64,000 nucleotides of DNA from Gammaproteobacteria bacterium (GCA_018825305.1 JAHJEO010000010.1:124001-188000), one strand, 5' to 3'; shown: positions 1-13,000, counted from the first letter of the stretch. Numbers and translations: made by a program. The notes: generated from the sequence alone by a model not told the origin.

Positions 1-335
1 AAGGCGAGGCAATCTACAAGGCCGAATGCGCGTCGTGCCACGGCGCCAGGGGTGAAGGCCAGGCCGACTGGCGCATCCGCCGCCCTGACGGCAGGCTGCC
101 GGCACCGCCGCACGACGCCAGCGGCCACACCTGGCACCACCCCATGGCGCAGCTGGCGGCGATCGTCAAGTTCGGCATGGTGCCGCCCCATGCGCCGCAA
201 GGCTACGCTTCCGACATGCCGGCGTACGGCGCCAAGCTGAGCGATCGCCAGATCGAGCGCGTGCTGGCCTACATCGAGAGCCGCTGGCCAGCGGAAATCC
301 ACGCCCAGCGCGCCGAGCGCCTGCAGAAGAAGTAA
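1..335 (+). CDS. Cytochrome c domain protein, 5' truncated by the window edge
   Basis: The frame is open from the first bases and ends with TAA at 333-335, so only the C-terminal part (about 110 residues) is present. A CASCH haem-binding motif near the left edge (bases 27-41) is the CXXCH of a class I cytochrome c. A Met in the segment DMPAYG near bases 217-234 is a plausible distal axial ligand. The tail (LSDRQIERVLAYIESRWP) is the usual C-terminal helix of such domains. It is probably a periplasmic electron carrier or the haem domain of a larger protein. The missing start prevents saying which. The next gene (ahpC) is 240 bases away with its own regulatory region, so it is unlikely to be in the same operon. 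Confidence 0.85.
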   Translation, partial: GEAIYKAECASCHGARGEGQADWRIRRPDGRLPAPPHDASGHTWHHPMAQLAAIVKFGMVPPHAPQGYASDMPAYGAKLSDRQIERVLAYIESRWPAEIHAQRAERLQKK

Positions 336-465
336 GGGCGCGCCAAGCCGGCCGCCTATCCTGTCGCCACCCCATGGCCCGCCCCGCACGCGGCCCTGGC
401 GGCGGACCCAGACCACGGATGTGACCACCGGCCCGATGCCGGGCCCGGCGGCTGTCGCCATCAAA

Positions 466-502
466 ATAGCCAACAGCTATCGAGTCGATAACGATAATTC
501 AA
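466..502 (+). promoter_or_regulatory. Probable OxyR binding site upstream of ahpC
   Basis: The sequence reads ATAG-N7-CTAT-N7-ATAA-N7-TCAA. The OxyR consensus is four tetramers, ATAG/CTAT repeated, at exactly this 7-base spacing. The first two tetramers are perfect, the third matches 3 of 4 and the fourth is weak. It lies about 70 bases before the ahpC start, where activation of a peroxide-response promoter would be expected. OxyR itself is not in the window. Confidence 0.6.
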
Positions 503-574
503 TTGAGTAATCGTGTCGCGGCCTCTACCATTCATTCATCGCATCGCACTTCAACCACCTCAGGAGATAAACCC

Positions 575-1144
575 ATGAACACCACCCTCATCAATACCGA
601 AGTCCAGCCCTTCAAGGCCACCGCCTTCCACAACGGCAAGTTCGTCGACGTCAGCGAAGCCTCGCTCAAGGGCAAGTGGTCGGTGATGTTCTTCTACCCG
701 GCCGACTTCACCTTCGTCTGCCCGACCGAGCTCGGCGACATGGCCGACCTCTACGGCGATTTCCAGAAGCTCGGCGTCGAGATCTATGGCGTGTCGACCG
801 ACACCCACTTCACCCACAAGGCCTGGCATGACTCGTCCGAGACCATCGGCAAGATCAAGTACCCGATGATCGGCGACCCCACCGGCGCCATCACCCGCAA
901 CTTCGGCGTGATGATCGAGGAAGCCGGCCTGGCCGAGCGCGGCACCTTCGTCATGGACCCGCAGGGCCGGATCCAGATCATCGAGGTCAACGCCGGCGGC
1001 GTCGGCCGCGACGCATCCGAGCTGCTGCGCAAGATCAAGGCCGCGCAGTACGTCGCCGCCCACCCGGGTGAAGTGTGCCCGGCCAAGTGGAAGGAAGGCG
1101 ACGCCACGCTGGCGCCCTCGCTCGACCTCGTCGGAAAAATCTAA
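575..1144 (+). CDS. ahpC: Alkyl hydroperoxide reductase subunit C (typical 2-Cys peroxiredoxin)
   Basis: This 189-residue protein reduces hydrogen peroxide and organic hydroperoxides in the cytoplasm and is itself re-reduced by AhpF. The peroxidatic cysteine is C49 in FTFVCPTE. The resolving cysteine is C168 in GEVCPAKW. The length matches the E. coli family member (187 residues). The frame is open further upstream, but the ATG at 575 follows AGGAGATAAACCC, a good ribosome site, and gives the canonical N-terminus. ahpF follows 125 bases downstream after a GC-rich hairpin. A probable OxyR box lies at 466-502. Confidence 0.97.
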   Translation: MNTTLINTEVQPFKATAFHNGKFVDVSEASLKGKWSVMFFYPADFTFVCPTELGDMADLYGDFQKLGVEIYGVSTDTHFTHKAWHDSSETIGKIKYPMIGDPTGAITRNFGVMIEEAGLAERGTFVMDPQGRIQIIEVNAGGVGRDASELLRKIKAAQYVAAHPGEVCPAKWKEGDATLAPSLDLVGKI

Positions 1145-1168
1145 GAAAAGCCCCCAACCCCAAGCGCA

Positions 1169-1193
1169 CCTCCCCCGGCCATCCCGGGGGAGG
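1169..1193 (+). other. Perfect 10-bp GC hairpin between ahpC and ahpF
   Basis: CCTCCCCCGG (1169-1178) pairs perfectly with CCGGGGGAGG (1184-1193) around a 5-base loop. No T-run follows, so it is not a classical Rho-independent terminator. It may stabilise the ahpC end of a joint mRNA or lower ahpF expression relative to ahpC, which is made in large excess in known systems. That role is inference. Confidence 0.55.
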
Positions 1194-1269
1194 GATTGCA
1201 GCGGCAAGGCACCCAAGGTCACGAGCCCGCGGTCGCCTTTCCAGTGCAATCCATCACAGGAGAACCCTC

Positions 1270-2838
1270 ATGCTCGACGCCGCCATCAAGACCCAGCTCG
1301 CCGCCTACCTCGAAAAGCTGCAGCAGCCGATCGAACTCGTCGCATCGACTGACGCCAGCGACGCCTCGCGCCAGATGCGCGAGCTGCTCGCCGACATCGC
1401 CGCGCTATCGCCCAAAGTCACGGTGCGTGAAGACGGCAGCGACGCACGCCGCCCCTCCTTCTCCGTCGGCCGTCCCAATGAGCCGCACCGCATCCGCTTC
1501 GCCGGCCTGCCCATGGGCCACGAGTTCACCTCGCTGATCCTCGCCCTGCTGCAAAGCGGCGGCCATCCGCCCAAGGTCGATGCGGCCGTGATCGAGCAGG
1601 TCCAGGCGATCGAGGGCGAGTTCAAGTTCGAGACCTTCATCTCGCTCTCCTGCCATAACTGCCCGGACGTGGTGCAGGCGCTCAACCTGATGGCGGTGCT
1701 CAACCCCGACGTCGAGAGCGTGATGATCGACGGCGCGCTGTTCCAGCAGGAAGTCGAGGCGAGGCAGATCATGGCCGTGCCCGTCGTGTTCCTCAACGGC
1801 AAGGTCTTCGGCAATGGGCGCATGAGCCTCGAGGAGATCGTGGCCAAGCTCGACACCGGTGCGGCGGCGCGCGCGGCCGACGAACTCGACGCCAAGGAAG
1901 CCTTCGACGTGCTCGTCGTCGGCGGCGGCCCGGCCGGCAGCGCGGCGGCGATCTATGCGGCGAGGAAGGGCATCCGCACCGGCGTCGTCGCCGAGCGCTT
2001 CGGCGGCCAGGTGCTCGATACCCTGGCGATCGAAAACTTCATCTCGGTGCAGCACACCGAGGGGCCGAAGCTCGCCGCCGCGCTCGAGCAGCACGTCCGG
2101 GAATACGAGGTCGACATCATGAACCTGCAACGCGCGGCGTCGCTGGTCCCCGGCAAGAACATGCACGAGGTTCGGCTCGCCAGCGGCGCGACGTTGAAGG
2201 CGAAGACGGTGATCCTCGCCACCGGCGCGCGCTGGCGCGAGATGAACGTGCCGGGCGAGCAGGAGTACAAGGCAAAAGGCGTCTGCTTCTGCCCGCACTG
2301 CGACGGCCCCCTGTTCAAGGGCAAGCGTGTCGCGGTGATCGGCGGCGGCAACTCCGGCGTCGAGGCGGCCATCGACCTCGCCGGCATCGTCGGCCACGTC
2401 ACGCTGCTCGAGTTCGACGGCAAGCTGCGCGCCGACGCGGTGTTGCAGGCCAAGCTGAAGAGCTTGCCCAACGTGACGGTGATCGTCAGCGCCCAGACCA
2501 CCGAAGTCGTCGGCGACGGCCACAAGGTCACCGGCCTGGTCTATAAAGACAGGGTGAGCGGCGAGAGCCGTCGCGTCGAACTCGACGGGATCTTCGTGCA
2601 GATCGGCCTGTTGCCGAACACCGACTGGCTCAAGGGCACGCTCAATCTCTCGAAGCACGGCGAGATCGAAGTCGATGCGCGCGGCCAGACCTCCGTGCCC
2701 GGCATCTTCGCCGCCGGCGACGTGACGACCGTGCCCTACAAGCAGATCATCATCGCCATGGGCGAGGGCGCCAAGGCCAGCCTGTCGGCCTTCGATCACC
2801 TGATTCGCGCGCCGGTACCGGTGGCGCTGGCCGCCTGA
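1270..2838 (+). CDS. ahpF: Alkyl hydroperoxide reductase subunit F (flavoprotein disulfide reductase)
   Basis: This 522-residue protein passes electrons from NAD(P)H through FAD and two disulfide centres to AhpC. The N-terminal thioredoxin-like double domain carries CHNC at C128/C131. An FAD-binding [10 protein letters not shown] motif follows near residue 219. The thioredoxin-reductase-type active site CPHC is at C341/C344, next to the second nucleotide-binding motif [10 protein letters not shown]. The C-terminal FAGDVT segment is the second FAD contact. The ATG at 1270 is preceded by CAGGAG and gives the family N-terminus; the longer open frame upstream reads through the ahpC end and is not used. 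Confidence 0.97.
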   Translation: MLDAAIKTQLAAYLEKLQQPIELVASTDASDASRQMRELLADIAALSPKVTVREDGSDARRPSFSVGRPNEPHRIRFAGLPMGHEFTSLILALLQSGGHPPKVDAAVIEQVQAIEGEFKFETFISLSCHNCPDVVQALNLMAVLNPDVESVMIDGALFQQEVEARQIMAVPVVFLNGKVFGNGRMSLEEIVAKLDTGAAARAADELDAKEAFDVLVVGGGPAGSAAAIYAARKGIRTGVVAERFGGQVLDTLAIENFISVQHTEGPKLAAALEQHVREYEVDIMNLQRAASLVPGKNMHEVRLASGATLKAKTVILATGARWREMNVPGEQEYKAKGVCFCPHCDGPLFKGKRVAVIGGGNSGVEAAIDLAGIVGHVTLLEFDGKLRADAVLQAKLKSLPNVTVIVSAQTTEVVGDGHKVTGLVYKDRVSGESRRVELDGIFVQIGLLPNTDWLKGTLNLSKHGEIEVDARGQTSVPGIFAAGDVTTVPYKQIIIAMGEGAKASLSAFDHLIRAPVPVALAA

Positions 2839-2849
2839 GGAAGGCCGCA

Positions 2850-5133
<2,284 letters not shown>

Positions 5134-5146
5134 AATAGCGGGCCGA

Positions 5147-5193
5147 GGCTCTGGCGCCACGGCGAGCGCCGTGCCGCCAGAGCCGACTTTTTT
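5147..5193 (+). terminator. Rho-independent terminator after katG, made of two facing repeat copies
   Basis: Bases 5147-5156 pair perfectly with 5175-5184, and 5158-5163 with 5168-5173, giving a 16-bp stem with one C-C mismatch and a four-base loop, followed by a six-T run (5188-5193). The right arm plus T-run (5167-5193) is a minus-oriented copy of the dispersed 24-base repeat. The left arm is a forward copy lacking the A-run. It should stop katG transcription before the DUF423 gene. Confidence 0.85.
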
Positions 5194-5208
5194 CACCCGG
5201 AAGCCACC

Positions 5209-5586
5209 ATGCCCCAGCACGCTCGAATATTTCTTTTCCTCGGCGCCCTCAGCGCCGCCGTTTCAGTCGTGCTCGGTGCGGCGGCGGCGCACACTCTGGC
5301 CGAGCGTGCGGCCGGCGCCCAGGCCTGGTTCCACACCGCGCTGCAGTATCACCAGTTCCACGCGCTCGGCCTGCTGCTCGCCGGCCTGATCGCCGCCCAT
5401 CTTCCCGCCGCGCGCTGGATCACGGCAGCCGGCGCGCTGATGGTGGTCGGCACGCTGCTCTTCAGCGGCAACCTCTACCTGCGCAGCCTCGCCGACTTCC
5501 ACGCGCTGCACGCCGTCACCCCGTTCGGCGGCGGCGCCTTCATCCTCGGCTGGCTGGCGCTGGCCATCGGCGTGCTGAAAAAATAA
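5209..5586 (+). CDS. DUF423 family inner-membrane protein (YgdD-like)
   Basis: This 125-residue protein is almost entirely hydrophobic, with about four membrane segments. It carries the DUF423 hallmarks: a HTALQYHQFHALGLL segment near residue 43 and TPFGGGAFILGW near residue 103. The length is typical. The biochemical role of the family is not established. Its start lies 16 bases past the T-run of the katG terminator, so expression would need read-through or its own promoter. Confidence 0.88.
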   Translation: MPQHARIFLFLGALSAAVSVVLGAAAAHTLAERAAGAQAWFHTALQYHQFHALGLLLAGLIAAHLPAARWITAAGALMVVGTLLFSGNLYLRSLADFHALHAVTPFGGGAFILGWLALAIGVLKK

Positions 5587-5623
5587 GCGGGAAACATCGC
5601 AAGGGCGGCCGTAGCGCAAAACG

Positions 5624-5648
5624 AAAAGTCGGCAGTAGCGGGACGGCG
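5624..5648 (+). repeat. Dispersed 24-base repeat, forward copy
   Basis: AAAAGTCGGC is followed by a GCGGGACGGCG tail. It differs from the consensus in the middle (AGTA in place of GCTG). It lies in the gap between the DUF423 gene and mazE. Confidence 0.65.
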
Positions 5649-5743
5649 ACTAACGGGCGGAAACGGCCATCGATCACCGTGCCCCGAGGCGGACAGCAGG
5701 CTGACTACGGCCGGGCCCCTTTGCTTTTTTGTGCGCGCGGTGT

Positions 5744-5757
5744 ATTGTTATAACAAT
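5744..5757 (+). promoter_or_regulatory. 14-bp palindromic operator overlapping the mazEF promoter
   Basis: ATTGTTATAACAAT is a perfect palindrome 24 bases before the mazE start. A TATAAC sequence inside it can serve as the -10 box, so a bound repressor would block the promoter. MazE-MazF complexes are known to repress their own promoters at palindromes, which makes autoregulation the likely use. The surroundings are much more AT-rich than the rest of the window. Confidence 0.6.
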
Positions 5758-5780
5758 GTTAAATGCTGCTGGAGGCAACC

Positions 5781-6032
5781 ATGCGCACCGCCATTCGCAA
5801 GATCGGCAATTCACAGGGAGTATTGATCCCGAAGCCCATGCTGGCCGAGACCGGCCTGGAGGTTGATGTCGATATCTCCGTGGAGAACGGCACCATCGTT
5901 CTGCGCCCCATTCGGGATCACCAGCCGCGTGCCGGTTGGGCCGATGCAGCGCGCGAGATCGCCGCGCAAGGCGCCGATGCCCCGGCTTGGCCGGAATTCG
6001 CCAACGCAGAGGATGCGGATTTGAAATGGTGA
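5781..6032 (+). CDS. mazE: Antitoxin MazE (AbrB/SpoVT swapped-hairpin DNA-binding protein)
   Basis: This 83-residue protein starts with the typical MazE fold, with IRKIGNSQGVLIPKPML at residues 5-21 as the DNA-binding swapped hairpin. The acidic, Trp-containing tail (APAWPEFANAEDADLKW) is the disordered part that threads into the toxin. It should neutralise MazF and repress the shared promoter through the palindrome at 5744-5757. The ATG at 5781 follows GGAGG at good spacing; an in-frame ATG at 5763 has no such signal. Its stop codon overlaps the mazF start by 7 bases, which couples translation. Confidence 0.93.
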   Translation: MRTAIRKIGNSQGVLIPKPMLAETGLEVDVDISVENGTIVLRPIRDHQPRAGWADAAREIAAQGADAPAWPEFANAEDADLKW

Positions 6033-6352
6033 AGGTGAAACGCGGCGACATCTGGCTGGCCGCGCTAGATCCCACCGTGGGTGCAGAAATTCAGAAGACG
6101 CGCCCCTGCGTGATCGTCTCGCCTCCCGAAATTCATGACTGGCTGCGCACCGTGCTGGTCGCCCCCATGACCACCGGGAGTCATCCTGCGCCGTTCCGAA
6201 TTCCCGTCAGCTTCAGCGGCAAGAAGGGCTTGATCCTGCCCGAACAGATGCGCGCGCTCGACAAGGCGCGGCTCGTCAAACGTATGGGTAAGGTGGATGC
6301 AGCCACACTATCCGCGCTCCTGGGCGTGTTGCGCGATACCTTCGAGGAATAG
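6026..6352 (+). CDS. mazF: mRNA interferase toxin MazF
   Basis: This 108-residue protein is a PemK/MazF-fold endoribonuclease that cuts mRNA at short sequences and arrests growth when free of MazE. Family signs are VKRGDIWLAALDPTVGAEIQKTRPCVIVSP at the N-terminus, the VLVAPMTTG strand near residue 46 and the PEQMRALDKARL segment near residue 74. The ATG at 6026 overlaps the end of mazE. The frame is open upstream, but that part is the mazE sequence read in another frame. The full length suggests an active toxin. Confidence 0.94.
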   Translation: MVKVKRGDIWLAALDPTVGAEIQKTRPCVIVSPPEIHDWLRTVLVAPMTTGSHPAPFRIPVSFSGKKGLILPEQMRALDKARLVKRMGKVDAATLSALLGVLRDTFEE

Positions 6353-6686
6353 GCCTGCTTAAAAAGTCGGCACCCCAAGGGTACGTCCTTCGGGGCGCGC
6401 TGGCGGGACGGCGGGAGTCGGCCAGCATGAGACAGTGGCTGCGCGCCTCCATTGCTGACATTCGATTGAGGTGATTTCTCCGAAGCAGTCATTCAATCGG
6501 CTCCACTGATTTGGTTACCCCGAGCCCTCGGCCAGCCAGTGCGGGCCAGCATCGCCAAATTGCAAGGCACTTTATTTATTCATATTGCTGGCTATTCCTG
6601 AGAGACGGTGCATGCTGGCTGCGTTACCAGCCATAAGCAGCCGGAACCGACGCCAATAACAAGGCTTGATACATGAGGAAGCAGAG
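6353..6686. repeat. Intergenic stretch after mazF with a 53-base long form of the dispersed repeat (6361-6413)
   Basis: These 334 bases hold no convincing gene. Bases 6361-6413 are the long form of the dispersed repeat: the A-run plus GTCGGC, then 25 extra bases (6372-6396) that form an imperfect hairpin (CCCCAAGG against CCTTCGGGG), then GCGCTGGCGGGACGGCG. The same 53-base arrangement occurs inverted at 20270-20322 with five differences. The remainder (6414-6686) becomes AT-richer towards the two small genes; no clear promoter or RNA was recognised. Confidence 0.7.
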
Positions 6687-6896
6687 ATGAATAACGTTCC
6701 CCAAACCCCGGGCGAGAGCCGCCTTCAATCGACTGCAATAGACGAAAGCCAGCTCGGCTTGATGGTGGCTGAGCAGTCCATGGTTGCCCCCGAACAATTG
6801 ATGCCCTATGGCGAGGCGGCCAAGGCGATCTTCATCAAGGCAAACGGAGTGACGGCCTACAACCGGGGAATCCGGTTTGTCAGGCGCGCGGACTAG
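6687..6896 (+). CDS. Hypothetical 69-residue protein
   Basis: I do not recognise this protein. It has no signal peptide or membrane segment. The first half is polar and acidic (TPGESRLQSTAIDESQLG) and the C-terminus is basic (YNRGIRFVRRAD). The ATG at 6687 is preceded by GAGGAAG at suitable spacing, so translation is plausible. The stretch is lower in GC than the neighbouring genes. It is followed 30 bases later by another small gene with its own ribosome site and then by the glucan synthase gene, which suggests a three-gene unit. Confidence 0.6.
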   Translation: MNNVPQTPGESRLQSTAIDESQLGLMVAEQSMVAPEQLMPYGEAAKAIFIKANGVTAYNRGIRFVRRAD

Positions 6897-6926
6897 TCCA
6901 CCCAATTACATGAAGGAGTAATCAAC

Positions 6927-7058
6927 ATGACCAAGTCAAGACAATCCAATAAGGAAGCAAAGAAACAGGCGCTACTGACCCCGAAGGAAAAGAAGGCAGT
7001 CAAGCAGGTGAAGAAGCATGCCGGAGATATTGCTCCCATGCTTGTCAAGGGTGCCTGA
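6927..7058 (+). CDS. Hypothetical 43-residue lysine-rich protein
   Basis: This very short frame starts with ATG at 6927 behind a near-perfect AAGGAG ribosome site (6913-6918) and ends with TGA. The product is strongly basic: about a quarter of its residues are lysine, concentrated in KEAKKQ, PKEKKAVKQVKKH and the tail. The charge could suit binding of nucleic acid, acidic polymer or membrane, but nothing shows which. It sits 22 bases before the glucan synthase frame. The strong ribosome site and conserved-looking composition make it a probable real gene. Confidence 0.55.
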   Translation: MTKSRQSNKEAKKQALLTPKEKKAVKQVKKHAGDIAPMLVKGA

Positions 7059-7080
7059 ACTCGGGATCTAGCCCATATTG

Positions 7081-10000
7081 ATGAGGTCAGTTGTCAGGAA
7101 TCTCTGGCGCCCAATCCAGACAAGGCTGACAAGGACGTTCCGGGGCGGGGGCGGCACGCCTGACAAGGACGAAGCGCCGCTGCGCGCGGAGTTGTTCAGT
7201 ACCGAGCAGATGGCCCAGCACGGCGTACGCCTTGCGTCCACCCACGGGCTATCGACGCAACGTGCCCCCGATCAATTGCTGTCGCGGCTGGCAGCCAACG
7301 AAAGCCGGCTGAACGATACTTGTAGCCAGTTGACGGCGGCGGTCGTGGCGAATCACCGCATCACCCCCGCCGGGGAATGGCTGCTCGACAATTTCTATCT
7401 CGTCGAGGAGCAGATCCGCACCGCCAGGCGCCACCTCCCCAAGGGCTACAGCCGCGAACTGCCGAGCCTGGCGGCCGGCCCCTCGGCCGGACTGCCGCGC
7501 GTGTATGACATCGCCCTTGAAACCATCGCCCACGGCGACGGGCGGGTCGACCCCGACAGCCTCGGCCGTTTCGTCGCGGCCTACCAGTCGGTCACTCCGC
7601 TGCGGCTGGGCGAGTTGTGGGCCATTCCCATCATGCTGCGCCTGGCACTGATCGAAAACCTGCGCCGTGTTGCGGCGCACATTTCCGCGGGCAGGACGGA
7701 TCGGAACCTGGCCGTCGCCTGGGCCAACAAGCTGACGGAAATCGCCCATCGCGATCCGAAGAATCTGATACTGGTGATCGCGGACATGGCGCGTTCGAGT
7801 CCGCCCATGAGCTCGCCATTCGTGTCGGAACTGGCGCGCCGCCTGCAAGGGCAGGGGCCCACGCTGGCCCTGCCGCTGACCTGGATCGAACAGCGCCTCG
7901 CCGAGTCGGGCCTGAGCATCGAACAACTGGTGCGATCGGGCAACCAGACACAGGCAGCCGACCAAGTTTCCATCAGCAACAGCATCGGCAGTTTGCGATC
8001 CCTCGGGACGATGGACTGGCGCGAGTTCGTCGAGACCATGAGCGTGGTCGAACGGACGCTATGCACAGACCCGGGCGCGGCCTACGCCGCGATGGATTTC
8101 GCCAGTCGCGACCGCTATCGTCATGTCATCGAGGCGGTGGCGAAAGCCAATGGGCTTTCCGAGGATGTGGTGGCCGGTCGCGCCATCGAACTGGCGCGCG
8201 TGGGCGCGGCGCAGGCGGGCGCGTTGGGAGATGCCGACCGCACCGCCCATGTCGGCTACTACCTGATCGACCGGGGCCTGGACGAGCTAATAAGCGCGAC
8301 ACGGATGCGCCACTCCGCGGTAGCGGCGCTGCGACGCCGGGCAGGGCGATCGCCATTGCTGCTGTACCTTGGGGCGATCGCCCTGCTCACCGCGCTGCTG
8401 GGCGGCGGCCTGCTGGCCGCCGGCCTGACCGCGGACTTGGGCACGTGGGTCCTGTTGCCCCTGGCTTTCCTGGCGCTGCTGGCCGCCAGCCAACTCGCGG
8501 TCGCGCTGGTGAACTGGCTGGCCACCTTGCTGGCGTCGCCGCATCCGCTACCGCGCATGGACTTCTCCGCCGGTATTCCGGCGGCGGCACGCACCCTGGT
8601 GGTGGTGCCGACCATGCTCACCAGCCCGCGCAATATCGAAACGCTGGTCGAGGCACTGGAAGTCAGGTTCCTCGCAAATCGCGACGCGCACCTGCACTTC
8701 GGACTGTTGACCGACTTGCGCGATGCGGCCGAGGAAGTGCTGGCCGAGGATGCGTCGCTGCTGCGCCTGGCACGGGAGCAGATCGAGGCCCTGAATGCGC
8801 GCTACGCGAACGGTGGCAACGACATCTTCTTCCTGTTCCACCGGCCGCGCCGCTGGAATCCCCACGACCGTATCTGGATGGGTTACGAGCGCAAGCGCGG
8901 CAAGCTGGCGGACCTGAACGCCCTGCTGCGCGAGGGAAATAGCGATGGCTTCGCGCTGGTGGTCGGCGCCACCGACGTGCTCGCCGGCGTCAAATACGTG
9001 ATTACCCTGGACACCGACACACAACTGCCGCGTGATGCCGCGCACCAGTTCGTCGGCACCATGGCGCACCCATTGAACCGTCCGGTATACGACGCAGCCC
9101 TGGGGCGGGTCAGCGCCGGCTACGGCATTTTGCAACCGCGTGTGAGCGTGAGCCTGTCCGGCAGCGGCCAGTCGCGCTATGCGCGCCTGCATGGCGGCGA
9201 GCCGGGTATCGACCCGTATACCCGCGTCGTCTCCGACGTTTACCAGGACGTCTTTAAGGAAGGTTCGTTCATCGGCAAGGGCATCTACGATGTCGACGCC
9301 TTCGAACAGTCGCTCAAGGGGCGCTTTCCCGAGAACCGCATCCTCAGCCACGACCTGCTGGAAGGCTGTCATGCCCGCGCCGGACTGCTGAGCGACGTGC
9401 AGTTGTACGAGGAATATCCGTCCCGTTACGGCGCCGATGTCAACCGCCGTTACCGATGGATTCGCGGCGACTGGCAGCTCGCAGGCTGGCTGCTGCCGTG
9501 GGCGCCGGGCCCCGCCGGGTGGCGCCACAATCCGCTTTCCGCGCTGTCGCGCTGGAAGCTGTTCGACAACCTGCGCCGCAGTCTGGTGCCGGCGGCGCTG
9601 ACGCTGCTGTTGCTGCTCGGGTGGACGGTGCTTCCTTCGCCCGCCTTCTGGACCCTGGCGGTGCTCGGCATCCTGCTGATTCCCCCGGTGCTGGCCACCC
9701 TGCTGGATGTACTGCGCAAACCGGAGGACATGCGGCCGGGGCAACATCTCGCCGCCACCATCCACGCCGCCGGCCAGCGCTTTCTCCAGCTTGGCTTTGC
9801 AGTGGTGACGCTGCCCCACGAGGCGTATTACAGCCTCGATGCGATCCTGCGCACGCTCGGTCGCATGCTGTTCACGCACCAGCGGCTGCTGGAGTGGAAC
9901 CCCTCGGGCGACCAGGAACGAGTGAGCCGCAGCGACCTGTCCGCCTCGTTCCGCAATATGTGGTTTGCCCCCGCGCTGGCCGTCGGCACGGTCGGCGCCC

Positions 10001-13000
10001 TGGCGGTGTTCAATCCAGCCGCACTGTTCGTGGCGGGGCCCTTCCTGATTCTGTGGCTGGCATCGCCCGCCATCGCTTGGTGGATCAGCCGGCCCGTCGC
10101 GCGCCGCGAGGCCCGGCTGACGGCCGAGCAAACCCGTTTTCTCGGTCGCATCGCGCGCAAGACCTGGGCGTTCTTCGACCGCTTCGTCGGCCCGGACGAC
10201 CACTGGCTGCCTCCGGACAACTACCAGGAATACCGTGCCGCCACACTGGCGCACCGCACTTCGCCCACCAACATGGGACTGGCGCTGCTGGCGAACCTGT
10301 CCGCCTACGACTTCGGCTACCTCCCCGCCGGGTCGCTGCTGGAGCGCACGGCGCACACGCTGGCGACGATGGCGGGACTCGAACGCCATCGGGGCCACTT
10401 CTACAACTGGTACGACACGCAGACGCTGCAACCCCTGCGCCCCGCGTACGTCTCGACGGTGGACAGCGGCAACCTGGCGGGCCATCTGCTGACCCTGCGG
10501 CCGGGCCTGCTCGCGCTGCTCGACCGACCGATCCTGGAGAGCCGCTGGCTGGATGGACTTGGCGACACTCTGGGAATACTGGAGGAAGCCGCAGGCGAGG
10601 CGGCGCCGGCCGCTTTGGCCCAGTTCCGGCAGGCGCTCGAATCCGGGCTGGCATCCAGGCCGGTCACGCTGGCGGCGACACGGCGTCTGCTTGACCACAT
10701 GACATCGCGCGTCGCCGAGATCGACGCAGTGCTGCGCGGCGAGCCAGAAGGTCAGGCGGGCTGGTGGGCCGGCGAACTGGCCAGGCAATGCCGGACGCTG
10801 CGCGATGAACTGGCTTTTCTCGCGCCGTGGAGCGGGCAGGCGGACGCCCCCGGCGATGAAAGCGAGACCATGCCGACGCTCCGCGCCCTGGCGACCGATC
10901 GACGCCCGCACGCCAAGCAAGGCAGCGCGCGGGCTCGGGAACGCATCGCGGCTATCGAGCGCCTGGCCATGCAGGCCGGCGCACTCGCGGAGATGGAATA
11001 CGGTTTCCTGTACGACAAGTCATCGCGCCTGCTATCCATCGGCTACAACGTCGATGAGCGGCGGCTGGATGCGAGTTACTACGACCTGCTGGCCTCGGAA
11101 GTGCGCCTGTGCGTATTCGTCGCCATCGCGCAGGGGCAGTTGCCGCAGGAAAGCTGGTTCGCCCTCGGGCGGCTGCTCACCGGCGCCGGCGGCGAGCCGG
11201 TCCTGCTGTCCTGGAGCGGCTCGATGTTCGAGTACCTGATGCCGCAATTGGTGATGCCCAGCTACGAGCACACCCTGCTCGACCAGACCGCCCAGGCAGC
11301 GGTGGCGCGGCAGATCGATTACGGGCAACAGGTCGGCCTGCCCTGGGGCATCTCGGAATCCGGCTACAACACCGTGGACCTGCATCTCAATTACCAGTAC
11401 CGCGCCTTCGGGGTGCCGGGCCTGGGGCTGAAGCGCGGGTTGGCCGAAGACATGGTCGTCGCGCCCTACGCCTCGGCGCTGGCATTGATGGTCGCGCCGG
11501 AGGCGGCCTGCCTGAACCTGCAACGACTCGCCGCCGCCGGCGCGGAAGGACAATTCGGCTTCCACGAAGCCATCGACTACACCCCGACGCGGCAGCGGCG
11601 CGGCGAACCCCATGCCCTGGTGGCTTCGTACATGGCCCATCATCAGGGGATGAGTCTGCTCGCCCTGGCCTATCTGCTGCTGGACCGGCCGATGCAGCGG
11701 CGCTTCGTCGCCGATCCGCTGTTTCAGGCCACCCTGCTGTTGCTGCAGGAGCGCATCCCCAGGGCCTCGTCGCTCCATGCCCACGGCGCCGAGCTCGGCG
11801 GCATCCAGACCGGAACGGTCGTCCCGCAGATGCCGATGCGCGTGCTGGTCGATCCCGACTCGCCGATGCCGGAAGTGCAGTTGCTGTCCAACGGCCGCTA
11901 TCACGTCATGGTCACCCATGCAGGCGGCGGCTACAGCCGCTGGAACGACCTCGCCGTCACGCGTTGGCGCGAAGACGGCACGCGCGACCCCTGGGGCACC
12001 TTCACCTATCTGCGCGACGTGGCCAGCGGCACGTTCTGGTCGGCCGCGCACCAGCCCGCACTGCGGCGCGCGCAACACTACGAGGCGATCTTCTCGGAAG
12101 GCCGCGCCGAATTCCGCCGCCGGGATATGGGCGAGTCCCGGGACGAGGCCTTCGATTTCGATACCCACACCGACATCGTCGTTTCGCCGGAAGACGACAT
12201 CGAACTGCGCCGGGTGCGCATCACCAACCGATCCGCCGCGCGTCGCAGCATCGAGGTCACGAGCTACACGGAAGTGGTGCTGGCGACAGCCGCTGCCGAC
12301 GCCCTGCATCCGGCGTTCAGCAATCTTTTCGTGCAGACCGAGATCGTCGCGGCGCAACAGGCGATCCTGTGCACCCGCCGGCCCCGCTCCCGCGACGAAC
12401 AGGCGCCCTGGATGTTTCATCTGATGGCGGTGCACGACGCGGACGTCGACGCGATTTCCTATGAGACCGACCGTGCGCGCTTCATCGGTCGCGGTCGCGG
12501 GGTCGCCGCGCCGGTGGCGCTGGACGCCGACGTGGCACGGCTATTCGGCAGCCAGGGGTCGGTGCTCGATCCGGTGGCGGCGATCCGTTGCAGGATCAGC
12601 CTCGAACCGGGGCAATCGGTCAATATCGACCAGGTCCATGGCATCGGCGCCAGCCGCGACGTGGCCCTGGGCATGGTCGAGAAGTATCGGGATCGGCGCC
12701 TGGCCGACCGCGTGTTCGAACTGGCCTGGACCCACGCCCAGGTGGTGCTGCGCCAGATCAATTCCCGGGAGGTGGATGCGCAACTTTACGGCCGCCTGGC
12801 CAACTCGATCCTCTACGCCAATCCCACGCTACGCGCTGAAAGCAGCGTGCTCGTGAAGAACCGGCGCGGACAATCCGGCCTGTGGGGCTACGCCATTTCC
12901 GGCGACCTGCCCATCGTCCTGCTGCGCATTGCCGACCTGGCCAATATCGAACTGGTGCGTCAGCTTATCCAGGCCCACGCCTACTGGCGCCTGAAGGGGT

